Assembly (NCBI GenBank): GCA_910588795.1
Contig: CAJURI010000068.1
Span: 1-11,998 of the forward strand
DNA: 11,998 nt
DNA from: an uncultured Duncaniella sp.
GTDB lineage: Bacteria > Bacteroidota > Bacteroidia > Bacteroidales > Muribaculaceae
Reading direction: 5' to 3'
Shown here in pieces: positions 1 to 5,881 of the stretch. The notes below the pieces were generated by a model. That model searched no databases and was not told where the DNA came from. It was given only the letters and a program-made list of their open reading frames with translations. The position numbers and the translations under genes are program-made. Positions within the stretch are counted from its first letter, which is position 1; each line of letters opens with the position of its first letter.

Positions 1-92
1 TAAATTGAATTATCAACCTAAACACCTCTATTGCCGATTCGCTGAATAGTTACTAAGGTATTATGCATTTATTAATTTTTATTAATCAGTGA

Positions 93-100
93 CAAAGATA
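93..100 (-). promoter_or_regulatory. Possible leftward -7 promoter element
   Basis: Read on the minus strand this is TATCTTTG, a full match to the Bacteroidota -7 consensus TAnnTTTG. No TTTG lies at the expected distance upstream (around 121-124), so only half the promoter is supported. If real, it would drive a gene to the left of the window. Confidence 0.3.
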
Positions 101-123
101 CGCATTTAAATTGAGATGCGTAT
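98..123. repeat. 8-bp inverted repeat, loop of 10
   Basis: ATACGCAT at 98-105 is exactly complementary to ATGCGTAT at 116-123, with a 10-base AT-rich loop. It overlaps the leftward -7-like element at 93-100. It could be an operator, or a weak hairpin terminator for a gene outside the window. Confidence 0.45.
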
Positions 124-247
124 TAAAGAATCGAAAAAGTCATGATATTTCGAATCATACATTCTTTCTCTCTGTCCCTGATGTCTTGTATAGTGTTGAT
201 TCACATAGCAGGATTGATATTGTCCGTTGAAATAATTGTATGGCACT

Positions 248-279
248 TTTGTGAGCTTCAATTATTTTGCCTATTTTTG
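248..279 (+). promoter_or_regulatory. Promoter of mtgA (Bacteroidota type)
   Basis: TTTG at 248-251 (-33 element) and TATTTTTG at 272-279 (-7 element, consensus TAnnTTTG) are separated by 20 bases, the preferred spacing for the primary sigma factor of Bacteroidota. Transcription would begin near 286, giving a leader of about 25 bases before the ATG at 312. The polymerase and YolD genes downstream probably depend on it too. Confidence 0.7.
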
Positions 280-311
280 TATCTTGAACACACATTGCTT
301 CTGTGAGTATT

Positions 312-977
312 ATGAGACTGATACGCAAGTATATAAAGTGGCTGGTGATATTTTTCTTCGGCAGCACTGTGCTGTCGGTAGCGGCATATCGTTATGTCCC
401 GGTATATGTCACTCCGCTTATGGTTATAAGGGCTTTTAGCCCTAAAGGCTCTGAAAAGCAGATGGATCGGGAGCGTCATTGGCAGCACCATTGGGTGAGC
501 GGCGAGGAGATTTCGCCATGGATGGCCAAAGCCGTTGTCGCGTCGGAGGATGCCAATTTCCATTCCCATTCCGGATTTGACTTCAGGGAGATAAAGAAAG
601 CTATCGAAGAGAACCGCAGCGGACGCCGGCAGCGTGGCGCGAGCACCATATCGCAGCAGACGGCCAAGAATGTTTTCCTTTGGCCCGGCCACAGCTGGAT
701 ACGTAAGGGACTGGAGACATATTTCACCGTTCTGATAGAGCTTTTGTGGTCAAAAGAGCGTATCATGGAGGTGTATCTCAACAGTATCGAGATGGGGGGC
801 GGCATATATGGCGTTGAGGCTGCTGCGAGATATTATTTCAATACGTCGGCCGCAAAGCTTTCCAAGAGGCAATGCATACTGATAGCTGTGAGCCTGCCCG
901 CTCCACTGAAGTTTGATCCAGCCCGCCCTTCGAAATACTTGCGTCGCAGGGCTGACACCATAAGCAAATACATTTAG
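312..977 (+). CDS. mtgA: Monofunctional peptidoglycan glycosyltransferase MtgA (GT51)
   Basis: It polymerises glycan strands from lipid II on the outer face of the inner membrane, without a transpeptidase domain. The 221-residue protein opens with a basic stretch and one membrane anchor (about residues 9-26). The GT51 motifs follow in order: E79-D80-x-x-F-x-x-H-x-G, with E79 the expected catalytic glutamate; GASTISQQ (109-116); RKGLE (131-135), whose E135 fits the second acidic residue; and KERIMEVYLN (148-157). Length is close to that of other MtgA proteins. A GTG three codons upstream (303) could also start it; I prefer the ATG at 312 because nothing upstream looks conserved and it sits a normal distance from the promoter. 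The polymerase gene follows after 10 bases, so the two are probably co-transcribed although their functions seem unrelated. Confidence 0.93.
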   Translation: MRLIRKYIKWLVIFFFGSTVLSVAAYRYVPVYVTPLMVIRAFSPKGSEKQMDRERHWQHHWVSGEEISPWMAKAVVASEDANFHSHSGFDFREIKKAIEENRSGRRQRGASTISQQTAKNVFLWPGHSWIRKGLETYFTVLIELLWSKERIMEVYLNSIEMGGGIYGVEAAARYYFNTSAAKLSKRQCILIAVSLPAPLKFDPARPSKYLRRRADTISKYI

Positions 978-987
978 GACATTTCGC

Positions 988-2499
988 ATGGCGGCAGGTA
1001 AGCGTCAGTATATAGCCATTGATCTGAAGTCGTTCTACGCTTCGGTGGAGTGTGTCGAGAGGGGGCTTGATCCGCTCGACACCAATCTTGTTGTGGCTGA
1101 TGCCGGGCGTACTGAAAAGACCATATGCCTGGCCGTGTCACCTTCGTTGAAGACCTATGGCATAGGGGGCAGACCGAGGCTTTTTGAGGTAGTAAGCCGT
1201 CTGAGAGATGTTAACAGCCGTCGGCGTAAGTCGTCGCCGTGTCACCGCCTTACAGGCAAGTCCTGGCTAAAGAGCCGGCTTGATGCCGATCAGTCGCTTG
1301 AAGTGGACTACCTTGTGGCGAAGCCGCGCATGGCGCATTACATCAGTTACAGCACCCGCATATACGAGGTGTATCTCCGGTTCGTGGCCCCCGAGGATAT
1401 GCACGTCTATTCGATCGACGAGGTGTTCATTGACGCTACTTCCTATCTTTCGGCCTGCCATATGACAGCCCATGACTTCGCCATGATGATTATACGTGAG
1501 GTGTTGCGTGAGACAGGCATAACCGCCACGGCCGGTATCGGCACCAATCTCTATCTCTGCAAGATCGCCATGGACATAGTTGCCAAGAAGATGCCCCCCG
1601 ACAAGAACGGTGTGCGCATAGCGGAACTTGACGAGATGAGCTATCGGCACTGCCTGTGGGAGCATGAGCCTCTTACTGATTTCTGGCGTGTGGGGCGTGG
1701 CATAATGAACAGGCTTATCCCTTACGGCATACGCACCATGGGTGATATAGCCCGTTGCTCGATATGCAACGAGGCTCTTCTCTACAGGCTGTTCGGGGTA
1801 AATGCCGAATTGCTTATCGACCATGCGTGGGGATGGGAACCGGTGACCATGGACCTTGTGAAATCCTATCGTCCGGAGTCTCATTCGATGTGCAGCGGTC
1901 AGGTGCTGTCGTGCGCTTACACGTTTGACAAGGCCCGCATAGTGGTGCAGGAGATGGCCGACGGCATGGCTCTCGATCTTCTCGAAAAGCGCATGGTGAC
2001 CGATCAGGTGATGCTTGAGGTGGGATATGACGTAGAGTCGTTGACCGATCCTGTCGTGGCGTCGCAGTATCACGGCAAGCTTTCCGTTGACTATTACGGG
2101 CGGATGGTCCCGGCTCATGCCCATGGCTCTTCCACTCTCGGCCGCTTCACATCCTCTTCGTGCATCCTGTCCCGTGCTGTGCTCGCGCTGTTTGACCGGA
2201 TCGTAAATCCTGTGCTGCTGATACGCCGTCTCACTCTTTCGGTCAACCGGGTGCTCCCTGAGTCGGAGGCCGTAGGGCGGCAGAAGCCCGTGCAGCTTGA
2301 ACTTTTTGTCGATTATGATGCTGTGCGTGCCAGGGAGGAGATGGAGGAATCCATGTTGCGCAAAGAGCGGCGGCTTCAGGATGCCATACTCAACATCAAG
2401 GGCTCATTCGGGAAGAATGCCATATTGAAAGGCCTGAATTTTGCCGACGGGGCCACTCAGCGCGACCGCAACTGTCAGATAGGAGGACATCATGAGTAG
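988..2499 (+). CDS. Y-family translesion DNA polymerase, UvrX/YqjW-like
   Basis: A predicted low-fidelity polymerase that copies damaged template (503 residues). Motif I is AIDLKSFYASVE, with metal-binding D12 and steric-gate Y17. The second catalytic motif is SIDEVFID, with D144 and E145. The palm region continues with TAGIGTNLYLCKIAMDIVAKK, and a helix-hairpin-helix-like stretch follows (FWRVGRGIMNRL...GIRTMGDIA). QLELF at 436-440 matches the sliding-clamp binding motif near the C-terminus. The tail ends in GKNAILKGLNFADGATQRDRNCQIGGH, which I recognise from polymerases of the UvrX/YqjW group in Firmicutes and their mobile elements rather than from classic DinB or UmuC. The 3' end overlaps the YolD-like gene by 8 bp, and such pairing is typical of that group. 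No promoter or LexA-like site of its own was seen, so it probably reads through from mtgA. I am sure of the family; the lesion specificity is unknown. Confidence 0.93.
   Translation: MAAGKRQYIAIDLKSFYASVECVERGLDPLDTNLVVADAGRTEKTICLAVSPSLKTYGIGGRPRLFEVVSRLRDVNSRRRKSSPCHRLTGKSWLKSRLDADQSLEVDYLVAKPRMAHYISYSTRIYEVYLRFVAPEDMHVYSIDEVFIDATSYLSACHMTAHDFAMMIIREVLRETGITATAGIGTNLYLCKIAMDIVAKKMPPDKNGVRIAELDEMSYRHCLWEHEPLTDFWRVGRGIMNRLIPYGIRTMGDIARCSICNEALLYRLFGVNAELLIDHAWGWEPVTMDLVKSYRPESHSMCSGQVLSCAYTFDKARIVVQEMADGMALDLLEKRMVTDQVMLEVGYDVESLTDPVVASQYHGKLSVDYYGRMVPAHAHGSSTLGRFTSSSCILSRAVLALFDRIVNPVLLIRRLTLSVNRVLPESEAVGRQKPVQLELFVDYDAVRAREEMEESMLRKERRLQDAILNIKGSFGKNAILKGLNFADGATQRDRNCQIGGHHE
2481..2486 (+). 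promoter_or_regulatory. Perfect Shine-Dalgarno AGGAGG before the YolD-like gene
   Basis: AGGAGG ends 5 bases before the ATG at 2492, inside the last codons of the polymerase gene. Bacteroidota genes rarely rely on strong Shine-Dalgarno sequences, so this one stands out. It supports the 2492 start and suggests translational re-initiation or coupling. It also encodes part of the conserved IGGH tail of the polymerase, so it may be under protein-level constraint. Confidence 0.6.
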
Positions 2500-2941
2500 C
2501 AGGTATGACGACATAATCAACCTTCCGCATCACGTCTCGCAGGTGCGTAAGCCTATGCCGCTTGCCTCCAGAGCGGCGCAGTTTGCCCCCTTTGCGGCCC
2601 TGACCGGGCATGATGACGCCATAAGGGAGACAGCGAGGGCCACAGCCGTAAGACCTGAACTTTCGGGTGACGAGCTTGCCGGCCTGTCGCGCAGGCTCGC
2701 GTATGCTCTCTCTATATGTGGCGCGGAGATCACAGTGGGCTATTTCAGTCCTGACCGCTTTAAGTCCGGCGGGGCTTGTGTCTCGGTCACCGGCAGGATA
2801 AAAAGAGTCGATGAGATCTCTTCAGTTCTTGAGATGGCGGTGTCAAGGGGTGGCGGGTCATGCTGCGGAGGTCAGATCGTGCGTATACCTATGACTGACA
2901 TTGTGTCCATAGAGGGTGACATCTTCAATGGGCAGGAGTGA
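2492..2941 (+). CDS. YolD-like protein, partner of the Y-family polymerase
   Basis: A 149-residue soluble protein. The N-terminus carries the YolD-like signature: YDDIINLPHHVSQVRKPM (5-22), then RAAQFAPFAALTGHDDAIRETAR (27-49). YolD-like genes in Firmicutes lie next to UvrX/YqjW-type polymerases, and comparative work has proposed them as functional counterparts of UmuD; the biochemical role is not established. The C-terminal half (about 75-149) contains several beta-rich stretches and a glycine/cysteine run (GGGSCCGG) that I do not recognise. It overlaps the polymerase stop by 8 bp in another frame, a sign of translational coupling, and its own 3' end overlaps the convergent nuclease gene by 17 bp. 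The family call is firm; the function is inferred from context. Confidence 0.85.
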   Translation: MSSRYDDIINLPHHVSQVRKPMPLASRAAQFAPFAALTGHDDAIRETARATAVRPELSGDELAGLSRRLAYALSICGAEITVGYFSPDRFKSGGACVSVTGRIKRVDEISSVLEMAVSRGGGSCCGGQIVRIPMTDIVSIEGDIFNGQE

Positions 2942-3677
2942 GCCGTGAGCGGGAGTGCTTAAGTACGCTCATCACCTCGTTGTGCAGATACGGGAGTTCG
3001 ACTATCCATGGCGTGGAGTAGGAGGGGTGGAACACACCGAGCCGCATTCCCGATATGTGTATGCCGTATTTGTCTTCAAGGATGAAACGGTAGATGCTCA
3101 CCTGCAGTGCGTAATGCCAGTAGGAAGTGTCAGGCAGATGTGACACCGGATGCAGCCCCGTAGCCCGGTAGCGCGATTCGGATAGGATGCGCCCGCTCGG
3201 ATCTATAAGTTTCTTTGAGCGTTTCCAGTCGTAGATGTTGAATGTGCCCTGTGGAGTGCGTTCCAGAAAATCAAGGGTCCCGGCAAGGTCGAAATCCTCA
3301 TGGTATATGCGCCATTCGGTTCGGTAAGGATACAGACGGTTGTTTGCCGCGAAGAGGCGGAACAGGCGGTAGGCATCGGTGTCGTCGCCGGCATCCTTGC
3401 CGAGATAGTAATGCTCTATTCTGTCGTGCATCACGGTGCCGAGATCGCGTGCGCGCTGTGCCTCACGGTCCCAGCGTCCAAGTATGATTTCAGGGTCGAC
3501 CCCTTCCTGGAGAGCCTTGCGTGCAGCCCAATATTCCTTGTCGAATTTTGGGAAGCACTCCTCCACGAGCGTGGTCACCGATATCATCTCGCGTCCGTCG
3601 AAATGATAGATATGCGAGTCCGGCTCAAACGACAGATACGGATCGCGGGGGTGGGCGTTAAGATCGTTGTAGTTCAT
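2925..3677 (-). CDS. PD-(D/E)XK superfamily nuclease, RecB/Cas4-like fold
   Basis: A 250-residue predicted DNA nuclease. The core motifs appear in the right order: GTVMHDRIE (G80, H84, E88; the GxxxHxxxE motif of RecB/AddB-type nucleases), E121, GTLD (D136), DWK (D150, K152; the D-x-K catalytic pair) and QVSIY (Q192...Y196; the QxxxY motif). No helicase, Fe-S cysteine cluster or signal peptide is seen, so it is a stand-alone nuclease domain; the N-terminal about 75 residues (YHFDGREMISVTTLV) resemble the lead-in of phage and RecB-like exonucleases. It starts 9 bases after the mazG stop on the same strand, so the two are almost certainly co-transcribed. Its 3' end overlaps the YolD-like gene tail to tail by 17 bp. 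Substrate and polarity cannot be read from sequence. Confidence 0.8.
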   Translation of the reverse strand: MNYNDLNAHPRDPYLSFEPDSHIYHFDGREMISVTTLVEECFPKFDKEYWAARKALQEGVDPEIILGRWDREAQRARDLGTVMHDRIEHYYLGKDAGDDTDAYRLFRLFAANNRLYPYRTEWRIYHEDFDLAGTLDFLERTPQGTFNIYDWKRSKKLIDPSGRILSESRYRATGLHPVSHLPDTSYWHYALQVSIYRFILEDKYGIHISGMRLGVFHPSYSTPWIVELPYLHNEVMSVLKHSRSRLTPAH

Positions 3678-3686
3678 CCCCGTGGG

Positions 3687-4481
3687 TCAGTCCTGCTTGC
3701 GCTCCAACGATTTGGCCTCATCCCACAGCCGGTCCATTTCCGCGAGGGTCATGTCTTTAAGGTGTTTCCCCATTTCGGCTGCACGCTGTTCGATGTGATT
3801 GAAACGGCGTATGAATTTTGCGTTGGTCTTTTCGAGCGCGTTTTCAGAATTTATGCCATACAGGCGTGAGGCGTTCACAATGGCGAAGAGCACATCTCCC
3901 ATCTCGGCCTCACGCTCCTCGGCTCCCATTGATTCGGCCGCCTCGGCAAATTCTGCGATCTCCTCTCTGACCTTTTCCCACACATCTTCGCGTTTCTGCC
4001 AGTCGAAGCCCACGTTGGCGGCTTTCTCGGTGATGCGTTCGGCCTTGATCATGGCAGGCAGTGCTGTGGGCACTCCGGAGAGCACCGTCTTGTTGCCCCC
4101 CTTCTCTTTGAGCTTGAGTTCTTCCCAGTTGCGCAGCACGTCATCGGTAGAATCAACATGAGTGGACCCGAACACATGCGGGTGCCGGTAGATGAGTTTG
4201 GCATTCAGCGCATCGCAAACGTCCGTTATGTCAAACGCGCCTTTCTCTTCACCAATTTTGGCATAGAACAGCACGTGGAGCAGCACATCGCCAAGTTCTT
4301 TCCTTATGTTCTGGTCATCCTCCTTTATAAGTGCATCGCATAGTTCGTACACCTCCTCTATGGTGTTGGGGCGCAGCGATTCATTGGTCTGTTTGGCATC
4401 CCACGGACACTTTACTCTCAGAATGTCGAGAGTGTCGATCACTCTTCCGAGTGCTTCTATCTTTTCTTCTCTGTTGTGCAT
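3687..4481 (-). CDS. mazG: Nucleoside triphosphate pyrophosphohydrolase MazG
   Basis: Hydrolyses NTPs and dNTPs to the monophosphate and pyrophosphate, a cytosolic house-cleaning step that keeps aberrant nucleotides out of DNA and tempers (p)ppGpp-linked responses. The 264-residue length matches two-domain MazG (E. coli, about 263). The first domain shows CPWDAKQT (25-32), EEVYE (42-46) and ELGDVLLH from E62/D65, the EExxE...ExxD metal site. The second domain repeats the pattern with REEIAEFAEA and EMGDVLFAIVN. Between them is the usual YRHPHVFG segment. I start at the ATG at 4481 because the following sequence aligns with known MazG N-termini; an in-frame TTG at 4505 would add 8 residues but lies inside the -7 promoter box. 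The nuclease gene follows after 9 bases. Confidence 0.95.
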   Translation of the reverse strand: MHNREEKIEALGRVIDTLDILRVKCPWDAKQTNESLRPNTIEEVYELCDALIKEDDQNIRKELGDVLLHVLFYAKIGEEKGAFDITDVCDALNAKLIYRHPHVFGSTHVDSTDDVLRNWEELKLKEKGGNKTVLSGVPTALPAMIKAERITEKAANVGFDWQKREDVWEKVREEIAEFAEAAESMGAEEREAEMGDVLFAIVNASRLYGINSENALEKTNAKFIRRFNHIEQRAAEMGKHLKDMTLAEMDRLWDEAKSLERKQD

Positions 4482-4502
4482 GACAATTGACTGATTTATG
4501 TG

Positions 4503-4510
4503 CAAAGTTA
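4503..4510 (-). promoter_or_regulatory. -7 element of the mazG promoter
   Basis: On the minus strand this reads TAACTTTG, a full match to TAnnTTTG. It is 21 bases from the mazG ATG, implying a short leader. The nearest upstream TTTG (4536-4539 on this strand) is 25 bases away, longer than the usual about 20, so the -33 half is weak. Confidence 0.5.
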
Positions 4511-4542
4511 CTGTTTTTTCGGATTATCTCAGTGCCAAATGC

Positions 4543-4612
4543 GTATTTTGTGTGCAAATTCCGATTATGCGTACGATAAAAATTCTGATAACAATGTATT
4601 TTGTGTGAAATT
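4543..4612. repeat. Direct repeat in the mazG / thioredoxin-lipoprotein divergent region
   Basis: GTATTTTGTGTG occurs at 4543-4554 and again at 4596-4607, start to start 53 bases (about five helical turns). Each copy is followed by AAATT, with one extra C in the first. The two copies lie between the outward-facing promoters of mazG and the 4691 gene, so they could be a paired operator; chance in AT-rich DNA is the alternative. Confidence 0.45.
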
Positions 4613-4614
4613 AT

Positions 4615-4646
4615 TTTGAATGTATGCGTGAATTTAGATAACTTTG
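4615..4646 (+). promoter_or_regulatory. Promoter of the thioredoxin-like lipoprotein gene
   Basis: TTTG at 4615-4618 and TAACTTTG at 4639-4646 are 20 bases apart, a textbook Bacteroidota promoter. Transcription would begin near 4653, leaving a leader of under 40 bases before the ATG at 4691. A second TAACTTTG (4669-4676) sits 22 bases after the TTTG embedded in the first box, so a downstream overlapping start is possible, though it would leave almost no leader. Confidence 0.7.
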
Positions 4647-4690
4647 CGGGTGGATAAAAATCATGCGTTAACTTTGAAATACCATAAAAT

Positions 4691-5722
4691 ATGAAACAGT
4701 ATGGCTTGATTGCTTGTGTAATGCTTGCTGTTGCAGCATGTTCCGGGCAGCCTAAAGGAGGATACTCGCTTTCGGTAGCTCTTGAACAGGAGTATGAGGG
4801 AAAGACTGCTTATCTCTATGACATGTACCGTGGTGCCAATATTGACAGCACAGTAGTGATCAATGGCGTGGCTGACTTCTTCGATTATTATGACTCGTCG
4901 GCTAAAGTAGTCGTTATGATTGACGAAAAGGGTGTGACGAGCGGTTTTTATCTGACCCCTGACTCCATATCCGTGAGCATTGACGGCGATGTGGATGGTG
5001 GTGTGCTCAACAAGAAGAACAGCGATTACTGGGATGCCCGCCTGGCTGCCGTAAGGGAATACAACAATTTGCCTGATTCATTAAAGAACGTCAGGTATGA
5101 ATCGTTTGCCGGCCGGATCGACTCTCTTGAACTCGCCCTGATGAACGACAATATTGACAATGCTCTCGGTATAAACTATTTCCTTTTGCGTCATCGCGAC
5201 CTTACCATACAGCAGATCGACAGTGTCCAGACCCTTTATCCGAGCCTTGTAGGCAACGCGGAGCTTGAGAAGAGCCGGCGCGCCCAGCAGTTTGAGAAGG
5301 AGACCACCGTAGGACAGAAATTCAAGGATTTCACTGTCGAGTACAATGACACGGTGTTCCGTCTCAGTGATGTAGTGGGCAACGGTAAATATGTCCTTGT
5401 CGATTTCTGGGCAAGCTGGTGCGGTCCGTGTATAAAGCAGGCCGAGGTGATCAAGGATATATACAAGGAGTACCATCCCAAGGGACTTGAAGTGATAGGC
5501 GTGATGGTATGGGACGAGCCGGAGAACAGCCTTAAGGCCATAAAGGACCATGATGTGCCCTGGCGTAATGTTGTAAATGCCCAAAGTATCCCCACTGACA
5601 TATATGGAATTCAGGGGATCCCCTGCATAATGCTTTTCGGCCCTGACGGAACTATCCTCAGCCGTGACAAGCAGAATGGCGAGCTTGAGGCCGATGTCGC
5701 AGCTGCGATGGATGGGAAATAG
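4691..5722 (+). CDS. TlpA/ResA-type thioredoxin-fold lipoprotein with long N-terminal domain
   Basis: A 343-residue predicted disulfide reductase anchored in the envelope. The signal sequence ends in a lipobox (LAVAAC) with C17 as the lipidated residue. Residues about 25-110 form a beta-rich domain like the DUF4369-type N-terminal regions of Bacteroidales thioredoxin lipoproteins, followed by a helical linker (about 115-205). The C-terminal thioredoxin domain (about 207-340) has WASWCGPC, with redox cysteines C244 and C247, and the cis-proline loop GIQGIPC (P311). The residue after the cis-proline is C312, an extra cysteine close to the active site. These proteins probably keep periplasmic or outer-membrane substrates reduced; the partner is not apparent here. 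The gene has its own promoter and a hairpin-rich region after it, so it is likely monocistronic. Confidence 0.88.
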   Translation: MKQYGLIACVMLAVAACSGQPKGGYSLSVALEQEYEGKTAYLYDMYRGANIDSTVVINGVADFFDYYDSSAKVVVMIDEKGVTSGFYLTPDSISVSIDGDVDGGVLNKKNSDYWDARLAAVREYNNLPDSLKNVRYESFAGRIDSLELALMNDNIDNALGINYFLLRHRDLTIQQIDSVQTLYPSLVGNAELEKSRRAQQFEKETTVGQKFKDFTVEYNDTVFRLSDVVGNGKYVLVDFWASWCGPCIKQAEVIKDIYKEYHPKGLEVIGVMVWDEPENSLKAIKDHDVPWRNVVNAQSIPTDIYGIQGIPCIMLFGPDGTILSRDKQNGELEADVAAAMDGK

Positions 5723-5754
5723 ACGCTTTGATAGCATAGCTGTCACACACTTCC

Positions 5755-5824
5755 GGCACATGATGGTGCCCTGATCCCGGCTGGCGGGCATAGCCCCGTG
5801 GTGCAAATAATGTGCCATTTATTT
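5755..5824 (+). terminator. Hairpin-rich region, probable terminator of the thioredoxin gene
   Basis: GGCACAT (5755-5761) pairs exactly with ATGTGCC (5810-5816), and ATTTATTT follows. Competing shorter hairpins lie inside: GGCAC/GTGCC (5755-5759 with 5766-5770), CCCG/CGGG (5776-5779 with 5785-5788) and GGGC/GCCC (5786-5789 with 5793-5796). The GC-rich insert stands out from the AT-rich spacer. It is most likely a Rho-independent terminator, but the long outer loop makes it atypical. Confidence 0.4.
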
Positions 5825-5853
5825 GCTTTTCATATATAGTTGTGCTACTTTTG
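5822..5853 (+). promoter_or_regulatory. Promoter of the sppA operon
   Basis: TTTG at 5822-5825 and TACTTTTG at 5846-5853 are 20 bases apart, matching the Bacteroidota consensus fully. Transcription would start near 5860, giving a leader of about 20 bases before the sppA ATG at 5882. No comparable promoter was found before lpxK, the phosphorylase gene or thiL. Confidence 0.72.
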
Positions 5854-5881
5854 TAGCTGAAATACAGCTGATATTCTCAAT

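Larger units (their letters stand above)
1..302. other. AT-rich intergenic region at the left edge
   Basis: No credible gene is seen here. The short open frames on either strand have no recognisable motifs and lie partly over the mtgA 5' end. The stretch holds an 8-bp inverted repeat (98-123), a leftward -7-like box (93-100), AT-only symmetric sequence around 70-86, and the rightward mtgA promoter (248-279). The first about 90 bases may be the upstream region of a leftward gene beyond the window; the only leftward ATG checked (at 68) meets a stop after 16 codons. Confidence 0.6.

Noticed and set aside
912..943. A promoter for the polymerase inside mtgA (TTTG, 20 bases, TACTTGCG)
   Set aside because: The -7 part matches the consensus at only some positions, and the segment is constrained by mtgA coding.
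1267..2124. A 285-codon minus-strand open frame opposite the polymerase
   Set aside because: It is His-rich with no domain and lies wholly within the well-supported polymerase gene; similar shadows were dropped at 5081-5818 and 8346-8795.
3300..3869. A 189-codon plus-strand open frame across the mazG-nuclease junction
   Set aside because: It runs antisense to two motif-bearing genes and has no domain or promoter.
4482..4505. An upstream TTG start extending MazG by 8 residues
   Set aside because: The extension shows no conservation I recognise, TTG is rare as a start, and it falls within the -7 promoter box.
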